Source: JBDZVM01 sp040255675
GTDB lineage: Bacteria; Actinomycetota; Actinomycetes; Acidothermales; Acidothermaceae
Assembly (NCBI GenBank): GCA_040255675.1
Contig: JBDZVM010000013.1
Coordinates: 31,796 to 95,795, forward strand
Length of the DNA stretch: 64,000 nt
Direction: 5' to 3'
Position 1 is the first letter of the stretch. Each line of letters opens with the position of its first letter. Positions 8,742-18,542 of this stretch are shown piece by piece. The position numbers and the translations under genes were made by a program. The notes under the pieces were generated by a model. That model saw only the letters and a list, made by a program, of their open reading frames with translations. It had not been told where the DNA came from and made no database searches.

Positions 8742-8755
8742 TTGCCGACAGGCAA
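8742..8755 (+). promoter_or_regulatory. Inverted repeat, probable MarR operator
   Basis: TTGCC-GACA-GGCAA is a perfect five-base-arm inverted repeat just upstream of the MarR-family gene, close to a TATATG box at 8735-8740. Autoregulation by the downstream repressor is the simplest reading. Confidence 0.45.
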
Positions 8756-8771
8756 CTATGTGAGGGACGAG

Positions 8772-9203
8772 ATGGATGCGGACGGCGTAGCACGGCTGCG
8801 CGCGGCGGTTGGCCGGCTCGACCGGCGACTGAACACCGCCGCGTCACAAGAGTCAGGGTTGACACCGACGCAGGTCTGGGTGCTGGCGTCGATCGTGCGC
8901 CACGGCTCGGTCGGCATCAGTGAACTCGCGGCCAAAGAGGGTGTGAACCCGACGATGTTGTCGCGGGTCATCGGCAAACTCGACGACGCCGGGTTGATCC
9001 GCAGGGTGCCCGATCCCTCCGACAAGCGGGCGGCGTTGATCGAGCCGACAGCCGCCGGTCGCCGCGCGAAGGAGCGAATCAATCAACGCCGGACGGCGCT
9101 GCTCGCCGAACGGCTCGCGGCCCTGACCAAAGACCAGGACGACGCCTTAGCTGCCGCGCTTCCCGCGCTCGAAGCGCTTGCGAGCGATCGGGGCAGGCCA
9201 TAA
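8772..9203 (+). CDS. MarR-family transcriptional regulator
   Basis: A 143-residue winged-helix regulator. GLTPTQVWVLASIVRHGSVGISELAAKEG is the first half of the HTH, NPTMLSRVIGKLDDAGLI the recognition helix, and RVPDPSDKRAALIEPT the wing with the family D-x-R motif. MarR proteins bind as dimers and lose DNA affinity on binding small aromatic or drug-like ligands. I chose ATG 8772 for GAGGGA at 8762-8767; GTG 8760 is possible. It is followed on the same strand by an MFS exporter, the usual target. Confidence 0.88.
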   Translation: MDADGVARLRAAVGRLDRRLNTAASQESGLTPTQVWVLASIVRHGSVGISELAAKEGVNPTMLSRVIGKLDDAGLIRRVPDPSDKRAALIEPTAAGRRAKERINQRRTALLAERLAALTKDQDDALAAALPALEALASDRGRP

Positions 9204-9304
9204 CGACATCCGCGGGGCCGGGAAACCGCCGCTTCGGCGGGCTGCGGGGCGGCGGTCGACGGGCGTTCGAGTCGCTGTCCATCCCGAACTACCGCCGATG
9301 GTTT

Positions 9305-10510
9305 TTGGGCCAGGTCGTTTCGCGGGCCGGCACGTGGATGCAAAAGTTCGCGCAGTCGTGGCTCGTGTACGAACTGTCGCATAACGCGACCATCGTCGGC
9401 GTCGTCGTTGCTCTACAGGCGGCCCCCATGCTGTTGATGGGACCGTACGGCGGTGTTGTCGCCGACAGGTTCGACAAGCGGCGCATCATGATTTTGTTGC
9501 AAACGATGATGGCCGTCTTGGCGCTCGTTCTCGGCCTGCTGACGGTGACGAAGCTGGTCGAACTCTGGCAGGTTTACGTACTCGCGCTCATGCTGGGCGT
9601 TTGCGAAACATTCGAGAATCCAGCTCGCCAGGTATTCGTTTTCGAGATGGTCGGGCCGAAGCAGCTTTCGAATGCCGTGGGGCTCAACAGCGTGCTGAAC
9701 AATATCGCGCGGGCCGCCGGCCCCGCTTTGGGCGCCGTGTTAGTAGCGACCGTCGGACTCGGGCTTTGTTTCTTGTTCAACGCGGCTAGTTTCGCCGCGG
9801 TGATCTACTCGCTGTTCGTGATCGACCCGTCGCGGTTGCAGCGGGCCGCGCTGGTTCCCCGGAAGCGAGGCCAGCTTCGTGAGGGTCTTTCCTACGTGCG
9901 CAGCAGCCCGCCATTGTGGGTGCCCCTCGCGATGATGGCTTTGGTCGGCACGTTTGCCTGGGAGTTTCAAACCACGCTTCCGCCGTTGGCGGCGGAGGTT
10001 CTTCACGGCGGAGCGACCGCATACGGAGCGATGACAGCCGCGCAGGGCATAGGAGCCATTTTCGGTGGGCTGGCCGTTGCCGCGTTTCACCGGTCTGGTC
10101 GGCGCACGCTCGTACTCCACGCGCTCGGATTCGGCGCGTCGATGACGCTGGTCAGCTTGTCTCCGAATTTAGTGTCGGCAGTGGTGCTGATGGCGGTCGT
10201 CGGGTTTTTCGCGACGAGCATGTCTGTCACGGCTAACACGACGATTCAGCTGGAGGCCGACCCTCACATGCGAGGTCGCGTGATGAGTTTGTGGGGAGTG
10301 GCGATGCAAGGCTCGACGCCCGTCGGCGGTCCTTTGGTCGGGTATATCGCGAGCGCGGCGGGTGCGCGCATCGCAGTCGCCGTCGGCGCGGCGTCGTGCG
10401 TGTTCGCGGCCGGTCTGGGCGCCCTTTCGCCCGGACGCCGACAACGCGCATCGAACCGTGAAAGGGTGCCCGAGCCGGTGGCGGTGCCGGCAGAGCCAGA
10501 CGCCTCCTGA
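9305..10510 (+). CDS. MFS transporter, probable exporter under MarR control
   Basis: About 400 residues with many hydrophobic helices. GTWMQKFAQSWLVYELS and GGVVADRFDKRR are typical of the 12-helix enterobactin-exporter/DUF894-like MFS branch. The TTG at 9305 is the first standard start in frame, but the conserved family sequence SIPNYRRWFLGQ begins upstream of it, and the frame is open back into marR without any ATG, GTG or TTG. The true start may therefore be non-standard (CTG 9242 or 9275, or ATA 9200 overlapping the marR stop). Substrate unknown; drug efflux is likely from context. Confidence 0.85.
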   Translation: MGQVVSRAGTWMQKFAQSWLVYELSHNATIVGVVVALQAAPMLLMGPYGGVVADRFDKRRIMILLQTMMAVLALVLGLLTVTKLVELWQVYVLALMLGVCETFENPARQVFVFEMVGPKQLSNAVGLNSVLNNIARAAGPALGAVLVATVGLGLCFLFNAASFAAVIYSLFVIDPSRLQRAALVPRKRGQLREGLSYVRSSPPLWVPLAMMALVGTFAWEFQTTLPPLAAEVLHGGATAYGAMTAAQGIGAIFGGLAVAAFHRSGRRTLVLHALGFGASMTLVSLSPNLVSAVVLMAVVGFFATSMSVTANTTIQLEADPHMRGRVMSLWGVAMQGSTPVGGPLVGYIASAAGARIAVAVGAASCVFAAGLGALSPGRRQRASNRERVPEPVAVPAEPDAS

Positions 10511-10519
10511 CCCGATCCG

Positions 10520-11491
<972 letters not shown>

Positions 11492-11527
11492 GGACGCCGC
11501 TCCTTGCTCGATCCCGACGCCTCGACC

Positions 11528-12148
11528 TTAGTCGATGGCGCCGGAGGCCGTTTCGTATTCGAGCACGAGGCTTTCCGCTATCGAATCGAAAAGCCTGAGA
11601 AGAGCGGAGACGTAGGGCGGGCACGGCGACGTGAATGTCAAAATGACGTACGACGAAGAATCTCGCACCGGCACGAGATATTGCAGGCAAACTCCGCCCG
11701 CCACTATCTCGACACGAACAACCGGTCCGGCCGGCACCGTGACGACGGTGACGTCGGCGTCTTCCCAATCCGGGTCGCAACTTATGGCGGCCGCGAGACC
11801 GGCGCAGGCATCAAAACCACCCGGCGGCGGCCCACCAGACTCTGGCATCGGCGCGACCTGCATCAGCAGATTGGCGGCGAGCAGGTCGGTGCCGGCACTG
11901 GCGCGGCTGGTGTCGGCGTCCGACGAAAGAACTAACGACGAGCAGAAAAACGCGCCCGAGTCGTGGGCGCGCCGGGCAACGTCGTCGAGCAGGCCGATCA
12001 GCCGCACCTGATGGCCAGCCAGCCGCGGGTCTCGCGAAACCGCTTGGCGTACCGCGCGCACGATCGATCCGTGCCGATTCGACGGATCGAGGTCGAGATC
12101 GGCCCAGTCACCAGGGGTGACGATCCGCGCCGCGACCAATGCCGTCAC
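11528..12148 (-). CDS. Hypothetical protein coupled to the small T7SS-like gene
   Basis: A 206-residue protein I do not recognise. It has no signal peptide or clear membrane segment and is predicted as mixed alpha/beta by composition. Its start overlaps the stop of the upstream 99-residue WXG/EspC-like gene by four bases, so the pair is translationally coupled. In actinobacteria such partners are often chaperone-like or accessory proteins of the small secreted one; that is inference from position. Codon use matches the neighbourhood. Confidence 0.7.
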   Translation of the reverse strand: MTALVAARIVTPGDWADLDLDPSNRHGSIVRAVRQAVSRDPRLAGHQVRLIGLLDDVARRAHDSGAFFCSSLVLSSDADTSRASAGTDLLAANLLMQVAPMPESGGPPPGGFDACAGLAAAISCDPDWEDADVTVVTVPAGPVVRVEIVAGGVCLQYLVPVRDSSSYVILTFTSPCPPYVSALLRLFDSIAESLVLEYETASGAID

Positions 12149-12444
12149 GACGCGCCGGCCGGGATCGCCGAGGCGATCGAGGAGTCGGTGTCGGAGTACG
12201 CCGTCGCGGCCTGCGCCAGCATGTCAGAGAGCTTTGAGACCTCGGTCGAGATTTGTTTGCGCCCGTCGCGCCAGCCCGACACGAAATGGTGCAGCGCCGA
12301 CTCGACCACCGGCGACCCCAACGCGGGCGAGACGTCGTCGACAAGGTCGCGCGTGGCGTCGAGCTGGTCGCGAATCCTCGACACCGCGCCCGCGAGCTCG
12401 CGCAGCTCGTCAGGGCGGACGGCGAAGCTTCCGGCGTCCGGCAT
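12145..12444 (-). CDS. Small WXG100/EspC-like protein, probable type VII secretion substrate
   Basis: A 99-residue helical protein. It has an SGWRDG turn in the middle (W near residue 58) and YSDTD near the C-terminus, which fits the YxxxD/E export signal of type VII substrates. The overall pattern, two helices around a Trp turn, is that of WXG100 or EspC-type proteins. I chose the ATG at 12442-12444 because its upstream sequence is GGGAGGA. A longer frame upstream lacks these features. No ESX machinery genes are in the window, so the secretion apparatus must lie elsewhere. Confidence 0.7.
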   Translation of the reverse strand: MPDAGSFAVRPDELRELAGAVSRIRDQLDATRDLVDDVSPALGSPVVESALHHFVSGWRDGRKQISTEVSKLSDMLAQAATAYSDTDSSIASAIPAGAS

Positions 12445-12605
12445 GTGCGTTTCCTCCCGTGATCGACATGAAAGATCACGGACGACGCTAGCCTGGCGCC
12501 GTCCCTTCGTGCGGACGTCGACCGCGCGGTCTGTGGATAACCATTCGCTCGGTAGGCTTGGGGATCGACGAATCCCAAGTGCCATGCCTTACGAGGAGCG
12601 CTCAA

Positions 12606-15296
12606 GTGCCTAAGTACGTGTATGACTTCAGCGAGGGCAACCGAGACATGAAGGATCTTCTCGGTGGCAAAGGTGCGAACCTCGCCGAGATGACCAACCT
12701 CGGCTTGCCGGTGCCTCCCGGTTTCGTGATCACGACCGAGGCTTGCCGCGCCTATCTCGCCGAGGGGCAACCGCCTGCCGCGCTGGCGAGTGAGATCAGC
12801 CAGCACCTGGCGAGTCTCGAGAAGACGATGGGCAAGAAGCTCGGCGACGCCGACGACCCGCTGCTGGTCAGCGTGCGGTCGGGCGCGAAGTTCTCGATGC
12901 CCGGCATGATGGACACCGTCCTCAACATCGGCCTCAACGATTCCAGCGTGAACGGCCTGGCCAAGCAGGGCGGCAACGAGCGCTTCGCGTGGGATTCGTA
13001 CCGCCGCCTGCTGAGCATGTTTGGCAAGACGGTGCTGGGCGTCGACGGCGACCTTTTCGAGCACGCGCTCGACGAAGCCAAGAAGGCGAAGGGCACGACG
13101 AACGACCTCGACCTCGACGCCGTCGATTTCCAGGGCCTGGTCGAGACCTACAAGGGCATCATTCGCGAGCACGCGGGCCGTGAGTTTCCGCAGTCGCCGC
13201 GCGAGCAGCTCGACCTCGCTGTCAACGCGGTGTTCGATTCGTGGAACGGTGAGCGCGCGCGGCTTTACCGCCGTCAGGAGCGCATTCCAGCCGACCTCGG
13301 TACGGCGGTCAACATCGTCACGATGGTGTTCGGCAACATCGGCCTCGATTCCGGCACCGGTGTGGCGTTCACCCGCGACCCGGGCTCCGGCGACCAGGGC
13401 ATTTACGGCGACTACCTGCAAAACGCGCAAGGTGAAGACGTCGTCGCCGGTATTCGCAACACCGTGCACCTGAACGAGCTCGAAAACATCGACAAGCCGG
13501 CGTATGACGAGTTGCTGCAAATCATGAATACGCTCGAAAAGCACTACAAGGATTTGTGCGACATCGAGTTCACCATCGAGCGCAACAAGCTCTGGATGCT
13601 GCAAACCCGCGTCGGCAAGCGCACTGCCGCGGCGGCGTTTCGCATCGCCACCCAACTCGTCGACGAAGGCCTCATCGACGAGAACGAAGCTTTGCATCGA
13701 GTTACCGGCGCTCAGCTTGCCCAGCTGATGTTCCCGCGCTTCGACGAGAAGGCCGCCGGCAAGAAAATCACCAAAGCGGTCAACGCTTCACCCGGCGCGG
13801 CGGTCGGCAAGGCGGTCTTCGATTCCGCGACTGCCGCCGAATACGCGGCTCGCGGCGAAAATGTCATCTTGGTGCGGCGCGAGACCAACCCCGACGACCT
13901 GCCCGGAATGATTGCCGCGCAAGGAATTCTGACCGCTCGTGGCGGCAAGACCTCGCACGCCGCCGTGGTGGCGCGTGGCATGGGCAAGACCTGCGTTTCC
14001 GGCGCCGACCAGCTCGACGTCGACGTCAAGAACCGCAAGTTCACCGGTCCGAACGGCGAAGTGGTGAACGAAGGCGACGTCATTTCGATCGACGGCACCA
14101 GCGGTGTCGTCTACCTCGGCGAAGTGCCGGTCGTGCCGAGCCCCGTCGTCGAATACTTCGAAGGCAACTTGAAGCCGGACGCCGACCCGCTGGTGGCGGC
14201 TGTGCACCGCATCATCACCCACGCCGACGGCGCCCGCCGGTTGGGCGTCGAGGCGAACGCCGACACGCCCGAAGACTCACAGCGCGCGCGGCGTTTCGGT
14301 GCGGAGGGTATTGGTCTTTGCCGCACCGAGCACATGTTTCTCGGTGAGCGGCGCAAGAACGTCGAGCGGCTGATTCTCGCCCAGGGCGCGGGAGAACGCG
14401 AGGCCGCGCTGGCCGAGCTGCTTCCGCTGCAGCGGGGTGACTTCATCGGCATTTTCGACGCGATGGACGCCTTGCCCGTCACGGTGCGGTTGATCGACCC
14501 GCCGCTGCACGAGTTCCTGCCCGATATCACCGAGCTGTCCGTCAAGATCGCGGTTGCCGAGGCCAAGGGCGAGACGGTGTCCGAGAAGGACCGGCAGTTG
14601 CTCGACGCCGTCCGCCGGTTGCACGAGCAGAACCCGATGCTCGGCCTGCGCGGCGTGCGCCTCGGCCTGGTGATCCCCGGTCTGTTCGCACTGCAGGTGC
14701 GCGCGATCGCCGAAGCCGCCGCGCACCTGAAGAAGCAGGGCAAGAACCCGATGCCCGAAATCATGGTGCCGCTCGTCGGGGCGATTCAGGAGCTCGAGGT
14801 CGTTAAGGAAGAAGCCGAGGCGATCTTGAAGCAGGTCGCCGAAGAGACCGGCGTCGAGGTGCACACCCTGATCGGCACGATGATCGAGGTGCCGCGCGCC
14901 GCGTTGACCGCTGGTCAGATCGCCGAGGCGGCGGAGTTCTTCAGCTTCGGCACCAACGACCTCACGCAAATGGGTTGGGGTTTTAGCCGCGACGACGTCG
15001 AAGGCGCGTTCTTCAGCCGCTACATGGACCTCGGCATCTTCGGTGTGTCGCCGTTCGAGACGCTCGACCGCGACGGCGTCGGCCGGCTGGTGCGGATCGC
15101 CGTCGAGGAAGGTCGCAAGACCCGTCCCGACCTGAAGATTGGTATCTGTGGCGAGCACGGCGGCGACCCCGACTCCGTGCACTTCTGCCACGAGGCCGGC
15201 CTCGACTACGTCTCGTGCTCGCCGTTCCGCATTCCGGTCGCCCGTCTCGAGGCCGGCCGCGCCGCCATCGAAACGGCAGGTTCCGACACCCGCTGA
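12606..15296 (+). CDS. ppdK: Pyruvate, phosphate dikinase
   Basis: PPDK interconverts pyruvate, ATP and phosphate with PEP, AMP and pyrophosphate. The 896-residue protein has the ATP-grasp start LLGGKGANLAEMTNLGLPVP, the swivelling phosphohistidine domain with ARGGKTSHAAVVARGMGK around residue 455 (catalytic His in TSHAA), and the C-terminal PEP/pyruvate barrel ending in GICGEHGGDP with the catalytic Cys. GTG 12606 has GAGGAG at 12593-12598. A TAGGCT box at 12553-12558 is a candidate -10. It is followed by a strong hairpin. Confidence 0.97.
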   Translation: MPKYVYDFSEGNRDMKDLLGGKGANLAEMTNLGLPVPPGFVITTEACRAYLAEGQPPAALASEISQHLASLEKTMGKKLGDADDPLLVSVRSGAKFSMPGMMDTVLNIGLNDSSVNGLAKQGGNERFAWDSYRRLLSMFGKTVLGVDGDLFEHALDEAKKAKGTTNDLDLDAVDFQGLVETYKGIIREHAGREFPQSPREQLDLAVNAVFDSWNGERARLYRRQERIPADLGTAVNIVTMVFGNIGLDSGTGVAFTRDPGSGDQGIYGDYLQNAQGEDVVAGIRNTVHLNELENIDKPAYDELLQIMNTLEKHYKDLCDIEFTIERNKLWMLQTRVGKRTAAAAFRIATQLVDEGLIDENEALHRVTGAQLAQLMFPRFDEKAAGKKITKAVNASPGAAVGKAVFDSATAAEYAARGENVILVRRETNPDDLPGMIAAQGILTARGGKTSHAAVVARGMGKTCVSGADQLDVDVKNRKFTGPNGEVVNEGDVISIDGTSGVVYLGEVPVVPSPVVEYFEGNLKPDADPLVAAVHRIITHADGARRLGVEANADTPEDSQRARRFGAEGIGLCRTEHMFLGERRKNVERLILAQGAGEREAALAELLPLQRGDFIGIFDAMDALPVTVRLIDPPLHEFLPDITELSVKIAVAEAKGETVSEKDRQLLDAVRRLHEQNPMLGLRGVRLGLVIPGLFALQVRAIAEAAAHLKKQGKNPMPEIMVPLVGAIQELEVVKEEAEAILKQVAEETGVEVHTLIGTMIEVPRAALTAGQIAEAAEFFSFGTNDLTQMGWGFSRDDVEGAFFSRYMDLGIFGVSPFETLDRDGVGRLVRIAVEEGRKTRPDLKIGICGEHGGDPDSVHFCHEAGLDYVSCSPFRIPVARLEAGRAAIETAGSDTR

Positions 15297-15327
15297 CGCA
15301 CATCCGCGTCGATCACGTTCGGGCAGG

Positions 15328-15373
15328 AAACTCGGCCTTTATGACATCGGTGACTGTCATAAAGGCCGAGTTT
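15328..15373 (+). terminator. Long perfect hairpin after ppdK
   Basis: Nineteen-base perfect arms (15328-15346 and 15355-15373) flank an eight-base loop. The arms start with AAA and end with TTT, so the structure can terminate transcription in either direction. It separates ppdK from dgt. Confidence 0.8.
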
Positions 15374-15446
15374 GCTTCGCCAAGGCTCGGTGCTTCGCAC
15401 GGGCGAAGTGGTCGTGTGGTGAGCTAAGCCACATTCGCCGGCTGGG

Positions 15447-15501
15447 CTCGTCATCCGGGCCTCGTCGTGCGGGGCTCGTCATCCGGGCCTCGTCATCCGG
15501 G
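15447..15501. repeat. Four tandem copies of a 14-base unit upstream of dgt
   Basis: CTCGTCATCCGGG-type units begin at 15447, 15461, 15475 and 15489, exactly 14 bases apart; the second copy differs (GTGC for ATCC). The array ends six bases before the probable -10 box of dgt. Confidence 0.85.
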
Positions 15502-15519
15502 CACGGTAGCGTCGGAAGC

Positions 15520-16770
15520 GTGACCGAACCCGTAGCGCGCTATGACGACAGCGCCCGTGAGCGATGGGTCGACGAGCCGGCCAAACGCCCGGGGCGTACG
15601 GCTTTCGAGCGCGACCGCGCGAGGGTGTTGCATAGCGCCGCGCTGCGGCGTCTCGGCGCCAAGACACAGGTCGTCGGGCCGGCCGATGTCGACAGTGACT
15701 TTCCTCGCACTCGTCTTACTCATTCGCTCGAGTGCGCCCAAGTCGGGCGAGAACTCGGCGCCGCGCTCGGTTGCGATCCCAACCTGGTCGAGACTGCGTG
15801 TCTGGCGCACGACTTGGGGCATCCGCCGTTCGGTCACAACGGCGAGACGGCGCTCGCCATCGCGGCGGAGAGCATCGGCGGCTTCGAGGGCAATGCGCAG
15901 TCGTTTCGACTGTTGACCAGGCTCGAAGCGAAGACCGTGCGCGCAGACGGTCGCGGCGCGGGGCTGAACCTCACGCGGGCGAGTCTCGACGCCGCGACGA
16001 AATATCCATGGCCTCGCCGCGAGGGGTATTCGAAGTTCGGTGTCTACGCCGACGATCTCGACGTGTTCACCTGGATGCGTTCGGGCGCGCCGAACGACGC
16101 CCGAGAAAACCGGCGCTGCCTCGAAGCGCAAGTGATGGACTGGGCCGACGACATCGCCTACTCGGTGCATGACTTGGAGGACGGTGTCGAAGCCGGCTAC
16201 ATCAAGCTCGTCGAGTTGGCCGACCCCTCCGCCTGGCGTGATGTCGTCGACGTGGCCGCGCGGTTGTACCTCCCGGATGTCGATCGCGGTGACGTCGAAG
16301 AAGCGGTCGATCGGCTGATCACCTTGCCGTACTGGCCGGCCTCGCATGACGGCAATCTCGCGTCGCTCGCCGCGTTGAAGAATTTCACAAGCCAGCTGAT
16401 CGGCCGGTTTTGTCAGGCGGCGGAGGCGGCCACGCGCGAAGCGTACGGGCGCGGCCCGTTGATCCGTTACGACGTCGATTTGGTGGTGCCGTCGTTCGCG
16501 AGAGTCGAATGCGGTTTGCTGAAGGCGGTCACCGCGCACTATGTGATGAATCGCGAAGGCGTTACCGCTATTCGCGCTCATCAGCGCGAGGTGTTGCTTG
16601 AACTCGTCGACGATTTGGTGAGGCGCGGTGGCGAGGCGTTGCAGCCGGTGTTCGCCGCGATGTGGAGCAACGCGGACGACGACAACGCGCGCCGTCGCGT
16701 GGTGATCGACCAAGTCGCGTCGCTGACCGATACGTCGGCGTTGAGGTGGCATCGACGAAATAGCACGTAA
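15520..16770 (+). CDS. dgt: Deoxyguanosinetriphosphate triphosphohydrolase-like protein
   Basis: The HD-domain enzyme splits dNTPs into deoxynucleoside and triphosphate. Of its 416 residues, TRLTHSLECAQVG gives the first metal His, and LAHDLGHPPFGHNGE the HD pair and following conserved block. RMRRL-type SAMHD start residues appear as HSAALRRLGAKTQV. TAGCGT at 15507-15512 lies seven bases before GTG 15520 and there is no Shine-Dalgarno sequence, so the transcript is probably leaderless. In many actinobacteria dgt sits next to dnaG; here about 5 kb separates them. Confidence 0.93.
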   Translation: MTEPVARYDDSARERWVDEPAKRPGRTAFERDRARVLHSAALRRLGAKTQVVGPADVDSDFPRTRLTHSLECAQVGRELGAALGCDPNLVETACLAHDLGHPPFGHNGETALAIAAESIGGFEGNAQSFRLLTRLEAKTVRADGRGAGLNLTRASLDAATKYPWPRREGYSKFGVYADDLDVFTWMRSGAPNDARENRRCLEAQVMDWADDIAYSVHDLEDGVEAGYIKLVELADPSAWRDVVDVAARLYLPDVDRGDVEEAVDRLITLPYWPASHDGNLASLAALKNFTSQLIGRFCQAAEAATREAYGRGPLIRYDVDLVVPSFARVECGLLKAVTAHYVMNREGVTAIRAHQREVLLELVDDLVRRGGEALQPVFAAMWSNADDDNARRRVVIDQVASLTDTSALRWHRRNST

Positions 16771-16812
16771 CGCAGTGCAACCAAAACCTCATACAAGCGG
16801 AAGGTGGCGTGC

Positions 16813-18045
16813 ATGAGCGACAACCAGGTTTTCGTCGTAGTCGGAGCAAGTTTGGCCGGCGCGAAAGCGGCCGAAGCGATGCGCGAAGGCGCCTTCGAGG
16901 GCCGGATCGTTCTGGCAGGCGACGACGCGAGCCGGCCTTACGAGCGGCCTCCGCTGTCAAAGGGCTACCTCCTCGGCAAAGACGCCGCCGAGAAGGCTTA
17001 CGTGCACGAAGAAAAGTTCTACGTCGACCACGACATCGACCTTCGGCTCGGCGTTCGCGCCACAAGCATCGACCGAGAAGCTCGCGAGGTGCGGTTCGAC
17101 TCCGGCGAACGTCTGCGTTTCGACAAGTTGCTCTTGACGACCGGCTCGTCGGTCGTGCGGCTGAAAATTCCCGGCGGCGAACTCGGCGGCGTGCATTATT
17201 TGCGCACACTCGGCGACAGCACGGCGCTGAAGCAAGCGTTGGCCGCCGGTGGCCAGGTCGTCATCGTCGGCGCCGGCTGGATAGGTCTGGAAGTTGCCTC
17301 GGCCGCACGGCATTACGGTAACAGCGTCGTGGTGATCGAGCCTCAGCAGACGCCGCTTTTTGCCGTCCTTGGGCCCGAATTAGGCGAGTTCTACGCCCAG
17401 GTGCACCGCGACCACGGCGTCGATGTGCGGCTCGGCGTCGGCGTCACCGAATTCAAAGGCGCGAATGGTGTCGTGAAGAGCGTCGTCGCGAGCGACGGCA
17501 GCGAGATACCGGCCGACATCGTTGTGGTTGGCGTCGGCATCAGGCCGAACGTCGAGCTCGCGGCCGCGGCGGGTTTACTCGTCGACGACGGCATCGTGGT
17601 CGACGAGTACCTGCGGTCTACCGATCCCGACATTTTCGCCGCCGGAGATGTGGCGAACGCTCGTAATCCCTGGTTGGGCAAGCACATTCGTGTGCAGCAC
17701 TGGGCCAACGCACAAGACCAGGGGGCGGCGGCGGGGCGTTCGATGCTCGGTGTCGACGAGCCCTACGTTAAGGTGCCGTATTTCTTTTCCGACCAATACG
17801 ACGTCGGAATGGAGTACTCCGGGTTACACAGCCCTGGCGCGTACGACACGGTCATTTACCGGGGCGATCCGGCAACGCGAGAGTTCTGCGTGTTTTGGTT
17901 GTCAGAACAGCGAGTTATCGCCGGCATGAACGTGAACGTCTGGGATGTGCACTCCGACATCCGGGCGCTGATCAAGTCGGGTCAACCAGTCGACAGCTTG
18001 CGCTTATCCGATGCAGGGGTCGCAATTTCCGAGCTCACGTCATGA
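16813..18045 (+). CDS. FAD-dependent pyridine nucleotide oxidoreductase, ferredoxin-reductase type
   Basis: A 410-residue flavoprotein of the rhodocoxin/putidaredoxin reductase branch. VVVGASLAGAKAAEAMR binds FAD, SRPYERPPLSKGYLLG is the branch signature, VIVGAGWIGLEVASAAR binds NAD(P)H, and DIFAAGDVAN is the second FAD motif. A C-terminal reductase domain follows (about 325-405). Such enzymes pass electrons from NAD(P)H to a ferredoxin that feeds a P450 or dioxygenase; no such partner is nearby. ATG 16813 has an AAGGTGG site just upstream. The stop overlaps the GNAT start (ATGA). Confidence 0.9.
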   Translation: MSDNQVFVVVGASLAGAKAAEAMREGAFEGRIVLAGDDASRPYERPPLSKGYLLGKDAAEKAYVHEEKFYVDHDIDLRLGVRATSIDREAREVRFDSGERLRFDKLLLTTGSSVVRLKIPGGELGGVHYLRTLGDSTALKQALAAGGQVVIVGAGWIGLEVASAARHYGNSVVVIEPQQTPLFAVLGPELGEFYAQVHRDHGVDVRLGVGVTEFKGANGVVKSVVASDGSEIPADIVVVGVGIRPNVELAAAAGLLVDDGIVVDEYLRSTDPDIFAAGDVANARNPWLGKHIRVQHWANAQDQGAAAGRSMLGVDEPYVKVPYFFSDQYDVGMEYSGLHSPGAYDTVIYRGDPATREFCVFWLSEQRVIAGMNVNVWDVHSDIRALIKSGQPVDSLRLSDAGVAISELTS

Positions 18046-18518
18046 GCTCAAGTGTTCGTATCGAGCTGTGCGAGCCGAAGCGCTTGCACAGCCTGCGGCT
18101 GAGAGTGTTGCGTCCGGGGCAACCGCTGAGCAGCGTCGATCACGAGCACGACCACTGGCCGCGAACGGTGCACGTAGGGGCGTTCGACGCCGAGGGCGAA
18201 ACCCTTGCCTGCGCGACGTTTTATCCGGAGGAGACTCCCGACGGTCGTGACGGTTGGCGGCTTCGGGCGATGGCGACCGCGCCGGAAGTGCGGGGCCAAG
18301 GCTACGGCTCGCGAACGTTGCGTTTCGGTCTCGAGGTCGTGCGTTTACGTGGTGCCAGCCTCGTGTGGTGCAACGCGCGGTCAAATGCCGTGTGGTTCTA
18401 CGAACACCTGGGTTTCACCGTGGTGAGCGATGAATTCGTGATCGACCCGATCGGGCCGCACTTCTTGATGGAGTACGAGACCGACCGTCGTAGGAATAAG
18501 GTGCTGGCGCACGGGTAA
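18042..18518 (+). CDS. GNAT-family N-acetyltransferase
   Basis: A 158-residue acetyltransferase. The core reads WRLRAMATAPEVRGQGYG (motif A with R-G-Q-G-x-G), followed by CNARSNAVWFYEHLGFTV (motif B, with the general Asn-Ala-x-x-F-Y pattern). LRPGQPLSSVDHEHD resembles the N-terminus of the ElaA-like group. It overlaps the preceding FAD reductase by four bases (ATGA), so both are made from one transcript. The substrate is unknown; ElaA-like proteins modify small amines or proteins. Confidence 0.9.
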   Translation: MSSSVRIELCEPKRLHSLRLRVLRPGQPLSSVDHEHDHWPRTVHVGAFDAEGETLACATFYPEETPDGRDGWRLRAMATAPEVRGQGYGSRTLRFGLEVVRLRGASLVWCNARSNAVWFYEHLGFTVVSDEFVIDPIGPHFLMEYETDRRRNKVLAHG

Positions 18519-18542
18519 GGTACGGCTCAGGATGTTCCGTGA

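Noticed and set aside
12108..13697. Long minus-strand frame across the ppdK start
   Set aside because: Antisense shadow of ppdK; only its last part coincides with the real small T7SS-like gene, in another frame.
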